Of a DNA stretch of 64,000 nucleotides, positions 36,101-43,964 are shown one piece after another; position 1 is the stretch's first letter; each line of letters starts with the position of its first letter. The notes below the pieces were generated by a model. That model was not told the DNA's origin, did not search any database, and saw nothing but the letters and a program-made list of their open reading frames with translations. Source of the stretch: a virus; the IMG/VR virus record IMGVR_UViG_3300032214_001563, positions 1-64,000 of that record; one strand, given 5' to 3'. The position numbers were made by a program, and so were the translations under genes.

Positions 36101-36742
36101 TTCTACAGACCAACCTTGACTTACCCTGGTGGGGAAAACCTCATAATCGTAGCCCTGCAACTTATAGAAACCTTGGAAAAATCCACCATTAAGTTTTGCG
36201 ACAGTCCCAATATCACCACCAGCATCAACATAAGATAAATTGTATGCGTACGAATTATCATTCCATAGTCTATTTGCAGGGGTTGTGTTTCCTGAAATAG
36301 GATGCATTTTGAATCTCCTATCGTAGATGTATCTGTTGAATGTCTCGGCTGTAGTGGTATACAAACCAGTGAAAGCTGTCATGGTAATGCCAGACATTTC
36401 TTTTGTTAAACCATTATCAATTCCCGTTAAACCAACATCACAGATTTCAGTTGTCTTAGGACAAAAGTTTGGGTCAATATTGGTTGGATTATAGTAATTC
36501 TCTGATACTATGGTGTCATATCTGAAATCGTTAATCAGCGGAGAAATTGTGGTTCCAGTTGAATTAAAATCAAACTTGAACGGCATTCTGTTACCATCAT
36601 CTTCAGCAATCAATAATGGAGAAAAAATAACCTCTTGGTTAAAATCCCGTGCGTCATTAGCCAAACAAAAATCCAGAATTTCGTTGACGGGTTTTAAACC
36701 AATTTTCCTATAATTGTATTGATTGATATTTTGGTATGCCAT
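33137..36742 (-). CDS. Large fibre protein with mucin-like Thr/Pro linkers and LamG-type lectin domain (1201 aa)
   Basis: Residues about 1-620 form a structural head with a LamG-like fold pattern and a Cys-rich insertion near 275-320 ('[12 protein letters not shown]'). Residues about 622-776 are a long mucin-like linker of near-repeats ([11 protein letters not shown] type). A beta domain follows (about 777-930), then a second Thr/Pro linker (about 932-972). A C-terminal concanavalin A/LamG-type domain (about 975-1201) has '[12 protein letters not shown]' and '[21 protein letters not shown]'. LamG domains bind glycans, so this is a good receptor-binding fibre candidate. GGTATTTATC lies 8 bases before the ATG. 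It is first in the fibre set, upstream of the glycosyltransferase block on the same strand. Confidence 0.8.
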   Translation of the reverse strand: MAYQNINQYNYRKIGLKPVNEILDFCLANDARDFNQEVIFSPLLIAEDDGNRMPFKFDFNSTGTTISPLINDFRYDTIVSENYYNPTNIDPNFCPKTTEICDVGLTGIDNGLTKEMSGITMTAFTGLYTTTAETFNRYIYDRRFKMHPISGNTTPANRLWNDNSYAYNLSYVDAGGDIGTVAKLNGGFFQGFYKLQGYDYEVFPTRVSQGWSVELMLKYQFTGDTNVGLNARYPENKGTFFFMGSRAENKFYHYADGSPSSDTGYTRVTSGLTCMHTCGCSITGGTGADCIPVYQPSGVTSSNCTCGCPCSCSTEASVKELDPLYDGVSNAMSIRFSGDTGNPRVCVKEYLITGSCVPSGTCLTGTSYVTGVTTVEWCSTKGIFDDCQYTQYIDLEHWVQIDAVFERAEFFDCKDLDFLGGLGQVEQQVFTATSANNSISLVMPPITHEEGYSGYTPAKTTQVQITDLWLEQKEFRRGTLKIFVNGRLLMVCEDFEEIIPRPLNTYKEKQVGVPFNISVGGGTQGLKDNLTFSGTCPAELSGITYQQDPECLTTEDLDNTIYSGLTTNIYLEEIFGGSFIGEISAFRMYVEPLDASEVKHNFRLLKNKYSLLDPDCPDCFVIIPPTPSPTVTPTNTPSETQTPTPTETSTATPTNTPTTTPTNTPSETPTQTPTETPTETPTQTPTNTPSDTQTPTPTETPTNTPSETPTNTPSETPTETPTPTNTETPTQTPTNTASETSTPTPTATVTETPTETPTNTPTQTNTQTPTNTPTPSSTSGGFGVFNVTVSQVGPDVVWSGSGSFNLAALSLVSGGNNGSAFSALAGIWAVGPTTPCQRYGGASLTGYSTTFGNNLVVPTPTSLGSTFGITVGGVTNRVVIVPSGYTSNTIISGTATYAGATIASMGLTPGTYTWAWGSGASSSSIVMVIEGSSVTPTPTPTNTATPTPSVTNTQTPTLTPTNTITPTPSTTPSIVTNNLQFYVSPETYIGSGNVWDSSIGSTDATLSGTPTYNVLSGFTFNGSTSYGRIPSVNGVTNFTNTQQYTVEIWFNPSNGQPNSGEAELLEKWNLNNESRYPYTIRFNEGTSSMLVAAFDGTNFPQVSVTGFPVNTWRQLVAVFDFVGGTLTVYRNGVSGGTTSLVGVGQVSNTSPVGIAGRVAQGTGALQVPFKGTVGIIRMYNSSLTSLQVLQNFNADKSKYGL
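33827..33945 (-). repeat. Second Thr/Pro-rich coding repeat tract
   Basis: About 40 codons of TPT-type units link the central beta domain to the C-terminal LamG-type domain of the large fibre. The composition matches the longer upstream tract, suggesting a shared origin. Confidence 0.7.
34414..34875 (-). repeat. Long Thr/Pro-rich mucin-like coding repeat
   Basis: About 154 codons consist almost only of Thr, Pro, Ser, Glu, Asn and Gln, in degenerate TPTxTPS/TPTNTP units with periods of 3, 4 and 8 codons. DNA copies are similar but not identical, with wobble changes, so it is not an assembly artefact of perfect repeats. Repeat number could vary between relatives and so change fibre reach. Confidence 0.9.
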
Positions 36743-36750
36743 AAACTAAT

Positions 36751-36760
36751 GATAAATACC
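36751..36760 (-). promoter_or_regulatory. Late-promoter-like element GGTATTTATC before large fibre gene
   Basis: The minus strand reads GGTATTTATC, 8 bases before the fibre ATG at 36742. It is half of a divergent pair with the plus-strand site at 36771-36780, and its decamer is identical to the one before the neck gene at 17684. Confidence 0.5.
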
Positions 36761-36770
36761 TTTCTTTTGA

Positions 36771-36780
36771 GTATTTATAG
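36771..36780 (+). promoter_or_regulatory. Late-promoter-like element GTATTTATAG
   Basis: GTATTTATAG lies 10 bases before the ATG at 36791. The two outward-facing copies of the motif in the 48-base divergent gap 36743-36790 strongly suggest that the motif is directional and tied to gene starts. Confidence 0.5.
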
Positions 36781-36790
36781 TAAAAAAACT

Positions 36791-37591
36791 ATGCTGAAAT
36801 TAAACGAGGAATATTTCGGTTCTAATTATTACTTCCTTCTTAGAGAAAAAAAGGATGGAGGTCACCTATGGTTTTCCGTTGCTAATACCATTACAGAGGC
36901 AAGAAAGTATGATGAATATGTAAAAGTGCCTAAGGACAAACTTGAAATTCTTAAAAATTACCTCGAAAAAATTGTCAAAAGCAAAAAGAAAAAAACCACC
37001 AAAGAACTCGGTGGTGAAATCGAAGAACTAGTAAATTCTGATGGAACATTATCAAACTCAAATGTACCCATCCTTGACCCTGCCGTGACTCCTCGTAAGA
37101 CCATGGACCAAACAGTTCAAGCAACAAGACAACCAGGAAACTACTTGGCTTGGAGCTACAGGGGAGGTAGAACTTATCATTCGGAAAGTGAAGTCAGGGA
37201 AGAAGATATGTCCTCAGCTTTTGGGTATGAAGAAACAAAAGATATGACCCCTGAAGAAACTATCAAAACATTGGAGGACATGGGTGTGGACAATCCAGTT
37301 GAAAGAGCTATAGAATTTGGTAAAGACCCAAAAATTTCTCAAGAGAAAAAGAAAAAGGGAAGCGACATGAAAATTCGTTTGCAAGAAAAAGAAAATTTGA
37401 GAAAGATTCAAAAGGAACAAATGGCAAAAATTATCGAGGATATTCTTGTAAATAAAAAAAATAAGAAAGACTTTGTTAATAAAAGCAAAAAAAAAGAAGT
37501 ATTAACTAAAGGGGATATCATTGATTTGATTAAAAAAAATGGTGACCATTTAAATAATGGAAAAGTAATTAATTCATCCAGTGAACAGTAA
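36791..37591 (+). CDS. Lys/Glu-rich protein of unknown function (266 aa)
   Basis: I place the start at the ATG at 36791, just after a GTATTTATAG element; an earlier in-frame start at 36719 would overlap the divergent fibre gene. The protein begins 'MLKLNEEYFGSNYYFLLREK' and later becomes very rich in Lys and Glu with helical segments (about residues 170-266). It has no membrane segment or known motif. The charged helical make-up and position before small head-type genes would fit an internal head or scaffold-like protein, but this is only context. Its 3' end overlaps the next gene by 11 bases. Confidence 0.55.
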   Translation: MLKLNEEYFGSNYYFLLREKKDGGHLWFSVANTITEARKYDEYVKVPKDKLEILKNYLEKIVKSKKKKTTKELGGEIEELVNSDGTLSNSNVPILDPAVTPRKTMDQTVQATRQPGNYLAWSYRGGRTYHSESEVREEDMSSAFGYEETKDMTPEETIKTLEDMGVDNPVERAIEFGKDPKISQEKKKKGSDMKIRLQEKENLRKIQKEQMAKIIEDILVNKKNKKDFVNKSKKKEVLTKGDIIDLIKKNGDHLNNGKVINSSSEQ

Positions 37592-38069
37592 GCTATATGA
37601 TACTACAATCGGTGAGGTGTTAATTCCAAAAGAAATTAAACAACACCTTATCAATTCTTTTGCCCAAGCGCAAGGTGCTAACCAAAACACCGAGGGTTTT
37701 AGAAGGAACCAAGAAATGCAGTCCCAAGAAAAAATTACCTATAAGCAACTTAAAAGAATCAAAAACTTTTTTGATAATTTCAAAGGGAAACCAACAGAAC
37801 TTCCTTTTATATTGAATGGTGGCGTTCTTATGAGAAACTGGGTTCACAATACCTTAACTAACATGAGGAATAACACTCAAGTTAATCAACAAGACACAAA
37901 ACCAGAAGACCCCACAGTCAAGTCAAACGACTTGAAAACAAATGTAAAAAATTTAGCCAGACCTTCCCAAGAACACAAAAGAACCTCTCAAAGACACGCA
38001 ACAGCAACATACGAGCAAACAGTCGTTGAGAGTTTAAGAAGGATAAACGAACTAATATCAAAAATTTAA
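37581..38069 (+). CDS. Protein of unknown function (162 aa)
   Basis: It uses GTG at 37581, overlapping the previous gene's end; there is no closer ATG before the conserved-looking 'TIGEVLIPKEIKQHLINSF'. The middle is helical and basic ('YKQLKRIKNFFDNFKGKP', 'LRRWVH'-like spacing), and the C-terminus ends in a helix with 'VVESLRRINELISK'. No domain is recognised. It belongs to a run of five small co-directional genes (36791-39341), probably virion or assembly proteins. Confidence 0.5.
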   Translation: MNSKLYDTTIGEVLIPKEIKQHLINSFAQAQGANQNTEGFRRNQEMQSQEKITYKQLKRIKNFFDNFKGKPTELPFILNGGVLMRNWVHNTLTNMRNNTQVNQQDTKPEDPTVKSNDLKTNVKNLARPSQEHKRTSQRHATATYEQTVVESLRRINELISKI

Positions 38070-38070
38070 A

Positions 38071-38376
38071 ATGGCAAACAATCCAAAAGTTTACGAACCT
38101 TTAGATTTGGCTCAAAGTGAGCAAAACAATCTAACCGCAATAGCCGACGTTGAAAGAAAGAAATTAATTACACGAAATGACTTCCAACAAGGTGCTGATG
38201 AATATGGCGTGACGAATCCTCAAGCATTGGCAGATGGGGATGATATGGGTAGAGGTACTGGGGTTTATCTTGACGTTTACAACGACACCGCTGGTACTAA
38301 TTTGGATATCGCAGAAAGAAAGGATGATATCAAAATTAACAAATACAATAGATTTAAAACTTATCCCAACTTCTAA
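38071..38376 (+). CDS. Small protein of unknown function (101 aa)
   Basis: This hydrophilic 101-residue protein has no Cys, no membrane helix and no motif known to me. 'GMADEYGVTNPQALADGDD'-type acidic and Gly-rich stretches are present near the centre. It starts one base after the previous stop and its stop overlaps the next ATG (TAATG), so it is clearly part of the small-gene operon. Function unknown. Confidence 0.5.
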   Translation: MANNPKVYEPLDLAQSEQNNLTAIADVERKKLITRNDFQQGADEYGVTNPQALADGDDMGRGTGVYLDVYNDTAGTNLDIAERKDDIKINKYNRFKTYPNF

Positions 38377-38756
38377 TGAAACTGACTTCCGTCTTCAAAT
38401 CTTTAATTCTTGAAATCGCTTCTGTTGATTCGGTTCGCAAGTCTATTGAAGATAAACAAGAAATTATCATGTATTATGATGGTGATGAACCCGGAGGTAA
38501 GGGTCTCAGGTTAATTGAACCTGTTGCATTAGGAAGAAGTAAAAAGGGAAATTTGGTCGTACGTGCCTGGGACTCCGAAGGTGCATCACACCGAGGTTAT
38601 TTAGGCACCAGACCTATGCCAGGATGGAGATTATTCAAACTAGACAAAATTGTGTCTTATAAGCCATCAGGAAAAAACTTTGACACACCGAGACCAAATT
38701 TTAATCCAAATGGTGACAAAGACATGACAAGCATTATTATTATAGCAAAATTCTAG
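38376..38756 (+). CDS. WYL-like domain protein (126 aa)
   Basis: Residues about 22-95 have the SH3-like beta pattern of WYL domains: 'IIMYYDGDEPGGKGLRLIEP', 'GNLVVRAWDSEG' and 'WRLFKLDKIVSY'. The R-L-I-E-P strand and F-K-L-D-K-I end are the most telling parts. WYL domains bind nucleic acid or ligands in regulators, but short single-domain versions also occur beside phage structural genes with unknown roles. No DNA-binding helix precedes it here. Co-transcription with its neighbours is clear from the TAATG overlap with the gene before. Confidence 0.5.
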   Translation: MKLTSVFKSLILEIASVDSVRKSIEDKQEIIMYYDGDEPGGKGLRLIEPVALGRSKKGNLVVRAWDSEGASHRGYLGTRPMPGWRLFKLDKIVSYKPSGKNFDTPRPNFNPNGDKDMTSIIIIAKF

Positions 38757-38759
38757 AAT

Positions 38760-39341
38760 ATGGACTTAGAAAAAATTATGAAATCAAGAGCCATCATGGA
38801 CAGAGTAAGCCAAATGGACGGTGGTGAAAAACCTAAATCTAAAATGGCTCCTGTAATGGAAAACTTTGATGCACCAAGTGTAAAGTATAACATTCCACAA
38901 GAAATGTTGGCAGAAGCGCCGCGTTCACCACAAATGCAACAAATGGCAGTTCCTACAAGTCCATTTTTGAACAAGCCATTCCCAGTAGCATCATCAGATG
39001 CTATTAAAAATTCAAAATTGCCTGATGCAATTAAAAAACTGATGATGGAACACCCTATTGAACAACCAACTTCAATGGGTGGTTCAGTAACTCTTTCTGA
39101 CGATTTGGTAGAAAGAGCATCAAGATTAATGGGTCAAAACAAAAAACAAGTTGTAGAACAAGCAGTTCCGCAATACAACTCAGATAATTTGAGAGATATT
39201 TTAAAAGAAGTTGTTCGTGAAGTTCTTACTGAAAATGGTTTGATTATGGAAAATGCTGAAAAATCAAACGAAAGCTTTAAGTTCCAAGTCGGAAAGCATT
39301 TATTTGAGGGGAAACTTACGAAGGTCAAAAAGATGCCGTAG
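38760..39341 (+). CDS. Protein of unknown function (193 aa), possibly head-related
   Basis: A Met/Pro/Gln-rich N-terminal half (low complexity, 'MAPVMENFDAPSV', 'PQMQQMAVPTSPF') precedes a helix ('LRDILKEVVREVLTENGL') and a short basic beta end ('FKFQVGKHLFEGKLTKVKKM'). Similar C-terminal beta pieces close small structural proteins in T4-like phages, but I cannot name it. It is last of the five small genes; a 54-base gap with an imperfect hairpin separates it from the glycan cassette. Confidence 0.5.
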   Translation: MDLEKIMKSRAIMDRVSQMDGGEKPKSKMAPVMENFDAPSVKYNIPQEMLAEAPRSPQMQQMAVPTSPFLNKPFPVASSDAIKNSKLPDAIKKLMMEHPIEQPTSMGGSVTLSDDLVERASRLMGQNKKQVVEQAVPQYNSDNLRDILKEVVREVLTENGLIMENAEKSNESFKFQVGKHLFEGKLTKVKKMP

Positions 39342-39395
39342 CACTTTTCATTTGCTTGTTAAGTTCTTATATTTTATAGAACAAAAAAAAGGCAA

Positions 39396-40610
39396 ATGTC
39401 AAAAATTAACGTACTTGTAGTCCCATCAGATAGATTTGGTGTTGGGAAATTCCGTTCTATTGAACCTCACATATTTTTACAAAACAAATTTCCAGAAGAT
39501 TTTCATGTTGAAATCGATTTGAATCCTCCAATGGATGATTTGAATTTCTATAAACAATTCCAAATTGTTGTTTACCACCGAAGTATAACTAATGATTTTG
39601 ATAAGTCATACGAATTAGTGGAGAAGTTAAAAGCTGAAGGTATAGTAACTATTTGTGACATGGATGATTATTGGAATCCAACCAAAGACCACCCAATTCA
39701 CGATATTATTATGTTTAATAAAATTAATGAAAAAATCGTTAATAGCATTAAACAATCTGACTATGTCACAACCACAACACCCCTTTTTGCGGATGAAATA
39801 AGAAAATACAACAAGAATGTTTTTGTATTACCTAATGCTATCAATCCTGACGAACCACAGTTCAAAGAACCCACACCCCCATCAGAGAAACTTCGTATTG
39901 GTTGGCTTGGTGGTTCGTCCCACTTAGCGGATTTGCAGCTTTTAGATAATTCTTTTGCAAAACTGAGTACAAACCATAAAGATTTACAATTTGTGGTGTG
40001 TGGGTTTGATACAAGAGGTACAATTACGGAAATCAACGGACAAACCGGTGAACACAAAAAAAGACCTATTAAACCTGAAGAAACTGTTTGGGCAAGGTAC
40101 GAAGAAATTTTTACACAAAATTATAAGTATGTAAGTCCGGAGTACGAAAAAGTTCTAAAAAAATACGCTCAGGAAGAATACCCTGACTTTATGAATGAGT
40201 CCTACCGAAGAGTTTGGACGCTACCTGTTACATCATACGCTAGGAATTACGCAAAATTTGATGTATCTTTGGCACCAATTAAGAACCACATGTTCAACAA
40301 GATGAAATCACAACTGAAAGTAATTGAGGCAGGCTTTTATAAAAAAGCATTGATTGCTAGCGATTTAGGGCCTTACACAATTGATTTGAAACATTGCTTA
40401 AAAAATGGTGAGTATACTGATGGTAACGCTCTTTTAGTTCAGGAATCTCGAAACCATGGTGATTGGGCAAAATACATTCTCAAATTATTAAAGAACCCAA
40501 ATCTTGTAACAGACATGGGTGAAAGGCTTTATGAGACTGTTAGTAAAAAGTATGATTTGAACATTGTAACTGTTGACCGTGCTGAGTTCTACAAAAGTTT
40601 AATTAAATAA
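39396..40610 (+). CDS. GT4-type glycosyltransferase (GT-B fold)
   Basis: This 404-residue protein opens the plus-strand glycan cassette. The N-terminal half has 'GVGKFRSIEPHIFLQ' and 'TICDMDDYWNPT', and the C-terminal half has 'LRIGWLGGSSHLADLQLL' and 'MKSQLKVIEAGFYKKALIAS', the E-x-G-x-x-x-x-x-x-I segment that binds the nucleotide-sugar diphosphate in GT1/GT4 enzymes. The end 'VTDMGERLYETVSKKYD' is the usual C-terminal helix. No membrane region is seen, so it should be cytoplasmic. Donor and acceptor unknown. Confidence 0.78.
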   Translation: MSKINVLVVPSDRFGVGKFRSIEPHIFLQNKFPEDFHVEIDLNPPMDDLNFYKQFQIVVYHRSITNDFDKSYELVEKLKAEGIVTICDMDDYWNPTKDHPIHDIIMFNKINEKIVNSIKQSDYVTTTTPLFADEIRKYNKNVFVLPNAINPDEPQFKEPTPPSEKLRIGWLGGSSHLADLQLLDNSFAKLSTNHKDLQFVVCGFDTRGTITEINGQTGEHKKRPIKPEETVWARYEEIFTQNYKYVSPEYEKVLKKYAQEEYPDFMNESYRRVWTLPVTSYARNYAKFDVSLAPIKNHMFNKMKSQLKVIEAGFYKKALIASDLGPYTIDLKHCLKNGEYTDGNALLVQESRNHGDWAKYILKLLKNPNLVTDMGERLYETVSKKYDLNIVTVDRAEFYKSLIK

Positions 40611-40620
40611 CCCAAATAAA

Positions 40621-41331
40621 ATGATTACAGTACCAACTCAAAAAATCTTGTTTCTTGACATAGAAACTGTAGGTCTTGAAAAGAACTATGATGATTTGGT
40701 TAAAAACCATCCTAGAATTGCTGACCAGTTTGACAAATATTTTGATTGGTTTTTGAAACGTTTTCCTGAAGATAAGGAAATTACTGAAGACCAGAAGAAC
40801 ATTGTTTTTGCAACTCGGGCAGCTTTGGTTCCTGAGTTTGCAAAAATTGTGTGCGTCAGTGTTGCATTCGTCACAGAAAATGGACAAATCAAACGTCAAA
40901 CATTTGCCGATGATGATGAACATAAACTTCTTCGTGAAGTACAAGTTCTATTGGATAGAACAGGTAAGTTAGACTTTTGGTTGTGTGGTCACAACTTGAA
41001 GAATTTTGATATCCCTATGATGGCAAAACGTATGCTAATTCAAAGTATTTTACCACCTTCAATTCTTCCTGCGTTCAACACAAAGCCATGGGAGATTAGA
41101 GCAATCGATACTAAAGAAGTATGGCAGTTCGGAGCTTACACTGCAATAGGCTCACTTGACTTATTGTGTGCCTCAATGGATGTCCCATCACCAAAAGAGG
41201 GTGAAGTTGTAGGTTCAAAAGTTCACGACGCATATTGGAATAAAGGCATGCTCAAAGAAATTGCAGAATATTGTGAACGAGATGTACAGGTCTTAGTGGA
41301 TGTGATACTAAAATTAAAATCTTTGAAATAA
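40621..41331 (+). CDS. DnaQ-like 3'-5' exonuclease
   Basis: 'KILFLDIETVG' at residues 8-18 is ExoI (D-x-E), 'CGHNLKNFDIPMMAKRM' near 122-138 is ExoII (N-x-x-x-F-D), and 'EIAEYCERDVQVLVDV' near 212-227 is ExoIII (Y-x-x-x-D). All catalytic acids are present. It belongs to the PolB-like exonuclease-only group (DNA_pol_B_exo2 type), separate from the proofreading domain of the phage polymerase. It would remove 3' ends in repair, recombination or turnover of host DNA. Its stop overlaps the dUTPase ATG (TAATG), so the two form a nucleotide-metabolism pair embedded in the glycan cassette. Confidence 0.82.
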   Translation: MITVPTQKILFLDIETVGLEKNYDDLVKNHPRIADQFDKYFDWFLKRFPEDKEITEDQKNIVFATRAALVPEFAKIVCVSVAFVTENGQIKRQTFADDDEHKLLREVQVLLDRTGKLDFWLCGHNLKNFDIPMMAKRMLIQSILPPSILPAFNTKPWEIRAIDTKEVWQFGAYTAIGSLDLLCASMDVPSPKEGEVVGSKVHDAYWNKGMLKEIAEYCERDVQVLVDVILKLKSLK

Positions 41332-41942
41332 TGGCAGAATTTGAAAACGATGATTTGCTTGACGCGGAACTACATAAACTTCTTCAACAAATCGAAAATC
41401 TAACTTTTGACCCAGATGGTTTGACTGAAAATGATTTAGAAACGGAAGAAATGGATAAAGAGTTATCTGAACTCGACAACTTTATGAATCAGGAATTAAT
41501 CAAAGTTGAAGTGTCATATAAAAAGTTACATCCGGATGCTGTGATACCTCAGTACGCTTATGGATTAGATTCTGGATTCGATTTGTTTTCAGTCGAGGAA
41601 ATTGGCTTACTGCCTTTCGAACGTAAGTTGATTCCTACTGGCCTGTCTTTTGATATTCCAGATGGTTGTGAAATACAAGTTAGGACTAAGAGTGGATTAG
41701 CTATAAACCAAGGTCTTATGGTACTAAATAGCCCTGGAACAGTTGACAAGGGTTATACCGGAGAAATTAAAGTAATTTTAATGAATGTGAATAACTTTGC
41801 TGTTACGGTCCAAAAAGGGCAAAAGGTCGGTCAAGCAGTTCTGTGTCCAGTATTCAACGGCAACAAAGTAAAATTTGCTGAAAAGAGTGAATTAGGTTCT
41901 TCAGACCGTGGAAATAAAGGGTTTGGTTCAACAGGTATTTGA
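41331..41942 (+). CDS. dut: dUTPase with acidic N-terminal extension
   Basis: The trimeric dUTPase motifs are all present in order: I 'AYGLDSGFDLF' (about 76-86), II 'VRTKSGLAI' (about 118-126), III 'NSPGTVDKGYTGEIKV' (about 133-148), IV 'GQKVGQAVLCPV' and V 'RGNKGFGSTG', the last closing over the active site. It hydrolyses dUTP to dUMP, protecting phage DNA from uracil. Residues 1-55 are an unusual acidic helical extension ('DDLLDAELHKLL', 'LETEEMDKELSELD') not found in typical 150-residue enzymes. It could mediate partner binding or regulation. Confidence 0.9.
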   Translation: MAEFENDDLLDAELHKLLQQIENLTFDPDGLTENDLETEEMDKELSELDNFMNQELIKVEVSYKKLHPDAVIPQYAYGLDSGFDLFSVEEIGLLPFERKLIPTGLSFDIPDGCEIQVRTKSGLAINQGLMVLNSPGTVDKGYTGEIKVILMNVNNFAVTVQKGQKVGQAVLCPVFNGNKVKFAEKSELGSSDRGNKGFGSTGI

Positions 41943-41943
41943 T

Positions 41944-42333
41944 ATGAGTAAAAATGTAAGTCCAGTATTGCCAGATGGGACAAAAAATTATTTGATTGAT
42001 ATTGATGGTACTATAACAGATGATGTTCCAAACGAAGAACCGGAAAGAATGAAAACTTGCCTACCTTTTGAAGGTTCAGTTGAAATTATTAATACATGGT
42101 TCGAAGAAGGGCACATTATTACTTTCTTTACTTCCCGAACTGAAGAACATCGTGATATTACTGAAACTTGGTTCAGAACTCATGGTTTTAAATACCACAA
42201 TTTATTGATGAATAAACCACGTGGTGGAAACTACCATTGGATAGACAATCATATCGTGAGAGCCACACGTTACAACGGGAAGTGGTCACCAATGATAAAA
42301 AAAATAACTACAATTGAAGTATTTGAAGAATGA
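41944..42333 (+). CDS. Small HAD-family phosphatase
   Basis: This 129-residue protein starts at the ATG at 41944, directly after the dUTPase stop. Motif I is 'YLIDIDGTITDD' (residues about 15-26) and motif II 'ITFFTSRTEEHRDITETWF' (about 64-82). A late 'WIDNH' could supply the metal acid. Similar short HAD enzymes appear in capsule clusters and in phages, acting on sugar phosphates or nucleic acid ends. A sugar-phosphate role is attractive because a split HldE lies in the same cassette, which needs a bisphosphatase step, but nothing in the sequence proves it. It overlaps the following glycosyltransferase gene by 4 bases. Confidence 0.65.
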   Translation: MSKNVSPVLPDGTKNYLIDIDGTITDDVPNEEPERMKTCLPFEGSVEIINTWFEEGHIITFFTSRTEEHRDITETWFRTHGFKYHNLLMNKPRGGNYHWIDNHIVRATRYNGKWSPMIKKITTIEVFEE

Positions 42334-43964
42334 TAACAATAGCTTTTTCAACAAAATCAGACAAACCAGAACTTATTGAACACTTTAAAAAATCCTCAGG
42401 ATATGAAAAAGGTGTTAGAGTAATTCAAAAAATAAACAACGGAGAAAAATCTCTTTCTCAGGTTTACAATGAAATTCTGAATGAAACTCCCGATGACATC
42501 GTAATTTTTACGCATGATGATATCTATTTTGACACCTCAGCTTGGTATTCGAAAATTGTAAGAAATTTTGAAAAATATAACTATGGTATCATTGGATTAG
42601 CAGGAACACCCAGTCTCCCTTCATCTGGAATGTGGTGGGAAGACCGTAGAAAAATGTGTGGTATTGTAAATCATGAAAATCAAGGAAAAAAATGGGAATC
42701 AAAGTATTCACCCAGTTTCGGGAACGAACTCAGAGAAGTTTGTTTGGTCGATGGTGTTTTTATTGCGGTGCACAAACAACGAATTAAAAAAAACTTTGTC
42801 GAGGATTTTCAAGGGTTTCACTTTTATGATATCCCTTTCTGTGTCGAAAACTACCTGCAAGGTGTTAAAATAGGTGTTTGTACAAACATAAGAATAACCC
42901 ATAAATCAATTGGGCAAACAAATCAACAATGGGAAGATAATAGAATCCTGTTTACTCAAAAGTATGCTGAGCATCTGCCAATTAAAGTACCGTTTGACCC
43001 AGAAAAAAAACTAAAAGTTTTAATTTCATCCATGTTTTTTCGGACTTTTACTGGTTCAGAGGTTTACGTCTACGAACTCGCTAAGTCTCTGCAAAAGCAG
43101 AATTGTGAAGTAACCGTGCTGTCACAAATAGGTGGACCATTAACGGATTTAGCAAGAAAAAATGGAATTAAATGTTATTCTTTTGAGGAGTCTCCTGGAT
43201 TCAAAATGGGTGATGGAAAATGGTTGATAATGACTCCGGAAGGCAAACCACAACCCTCAAATCCAAATACTCTATACAAAACTGCTGAAGTAGATTTTGA
43301 CATCATTCATATCCAACATAAACCAGTTGCGGAACGAATGATAAATCTTTACCCAGACATTGAAAAAATCGCAACAATTCACTCAGAAGTTATTGAACTA
43401 GAAGACCCTATCATTCACAATTCTATTAAACATTACATAGCGATTAGACCCGAAATTAAAGACCATATTGTTAATAACTTTGGTATTCCACAAGAAAAAG
43501 TTTCATTAATTTATAATCCAGTAGATAAAGAAAAGTTTCCAACCCTAAAAGAAAAAAGTGATGGTTACATTTTGTTTGTTGGAACAGTAGATTACCTAAG
43601 GCAATTAGCGATTAAAGATGCTGCAGAATATGCAATTTCTTTAGGTAAAGAACTGTGGTTAGTTGGTGAAGATAAATCAATTTATCTTAAAAGTTATCTT
43701 GAAAACTCAAATATAAAACACTTCCCACCCACATGGAATCTTAAACCTTTTATCGAAGGTGCTTATGAAACTGCAGGAATCCAATTAGGTCGAACAACTA
43801 TTGAAAGTTGGATGAGCGGAAAAAATAGTTGGATTTATAAAGTTAATCAAGATGGTGATATTCTCTCCAAAGAAAAAACTTCACCACCAGATGACATAGA
43901 AAAATTCTATTCCGAAAATGTTGCAAAACAAATTAAAGAAGAATATCTAAAAATTTTATCATGA
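42330..43964 (+). CDS. Bifunctional glycosyltransferase (GT2-like plus GT4-like)
   Basis: Residues about 1-225 form a GT-A unit: 'SLSQVYNEILNETPDDIVIF' then 'THDDIYFDTSAWYSKIV' with H-D-D as the metal site, and 'GVFIAVHKQRIKKNF'. Residues about 228-544 form a GT-B unit: 'LKVLISSMFFRTFTGSEVYVYEL' (within the acceptor domain), 'IHIQHKPVAERMINLYPDIE', then 'DGYILFVGTVDYLRQLAIKD' and 'GRTTIESWMSGK' in the donor domain. It may therefore add two sugars in sequence. It overlaps both neighbours by 4 bases (ATGA). The order of fusions resembles processive glycan-building enzymes in O-antigen clusters. Confidence 0.75.
   Translation: MITIAFSTKSDKPELIEHFKKSSGYEKGVRVIQKINNGEKSLSQVYNEILNETPDDIVIFTHDDIYFDTSAWYSKIVRNFEKYNYGIIGLAGTPSLPSSGMWWEDRRKMCGIVNHENQGKKWESKYSPSFGNELREVCLVDGVFIAVHKQRIKKNFVEDFQGFHFYDIPFCVENYLQGVKIGVCTNIRITHKSIGQTNQQWEDNRILFTQKYAEHLPIKVPFDPEKKLKVLISSMFFRTFTGSEVYVYELAKSLQKQNCEVTVLSQIGGPLTDLARKNGIKCYSFEESPGFKMGDGKWLIMTPEGKPQPSNPNTLYKTAEVDFDIIHIQHKPVAERMINLYPDIEKIATIHSEVIELEDPIIHNSIKHYIAIRPEIKDHIVNNFGIPQEKVSLIYNPVDKEKFPTLKEKSDGYILFVGTVDYLRQLAIKDAAEYAISLGKELWLVGEDKSIYLKSYLENSNIKHFPPTWNLKPFIEGAYETAGIQLGRTTIESWMSGKNSWIYKVNQDGDILSKEKTSPPDDIEKFYSENVAKQIKEEYLKILS

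Noticed and set aside
39350-39385. Hairpin GTTCT...AGAAC before the glycan cassette as a terminator
   Set aside because: The stem is weak with a bulge and is followed by A on the plus strand, not T; the small-gene run reads plus.
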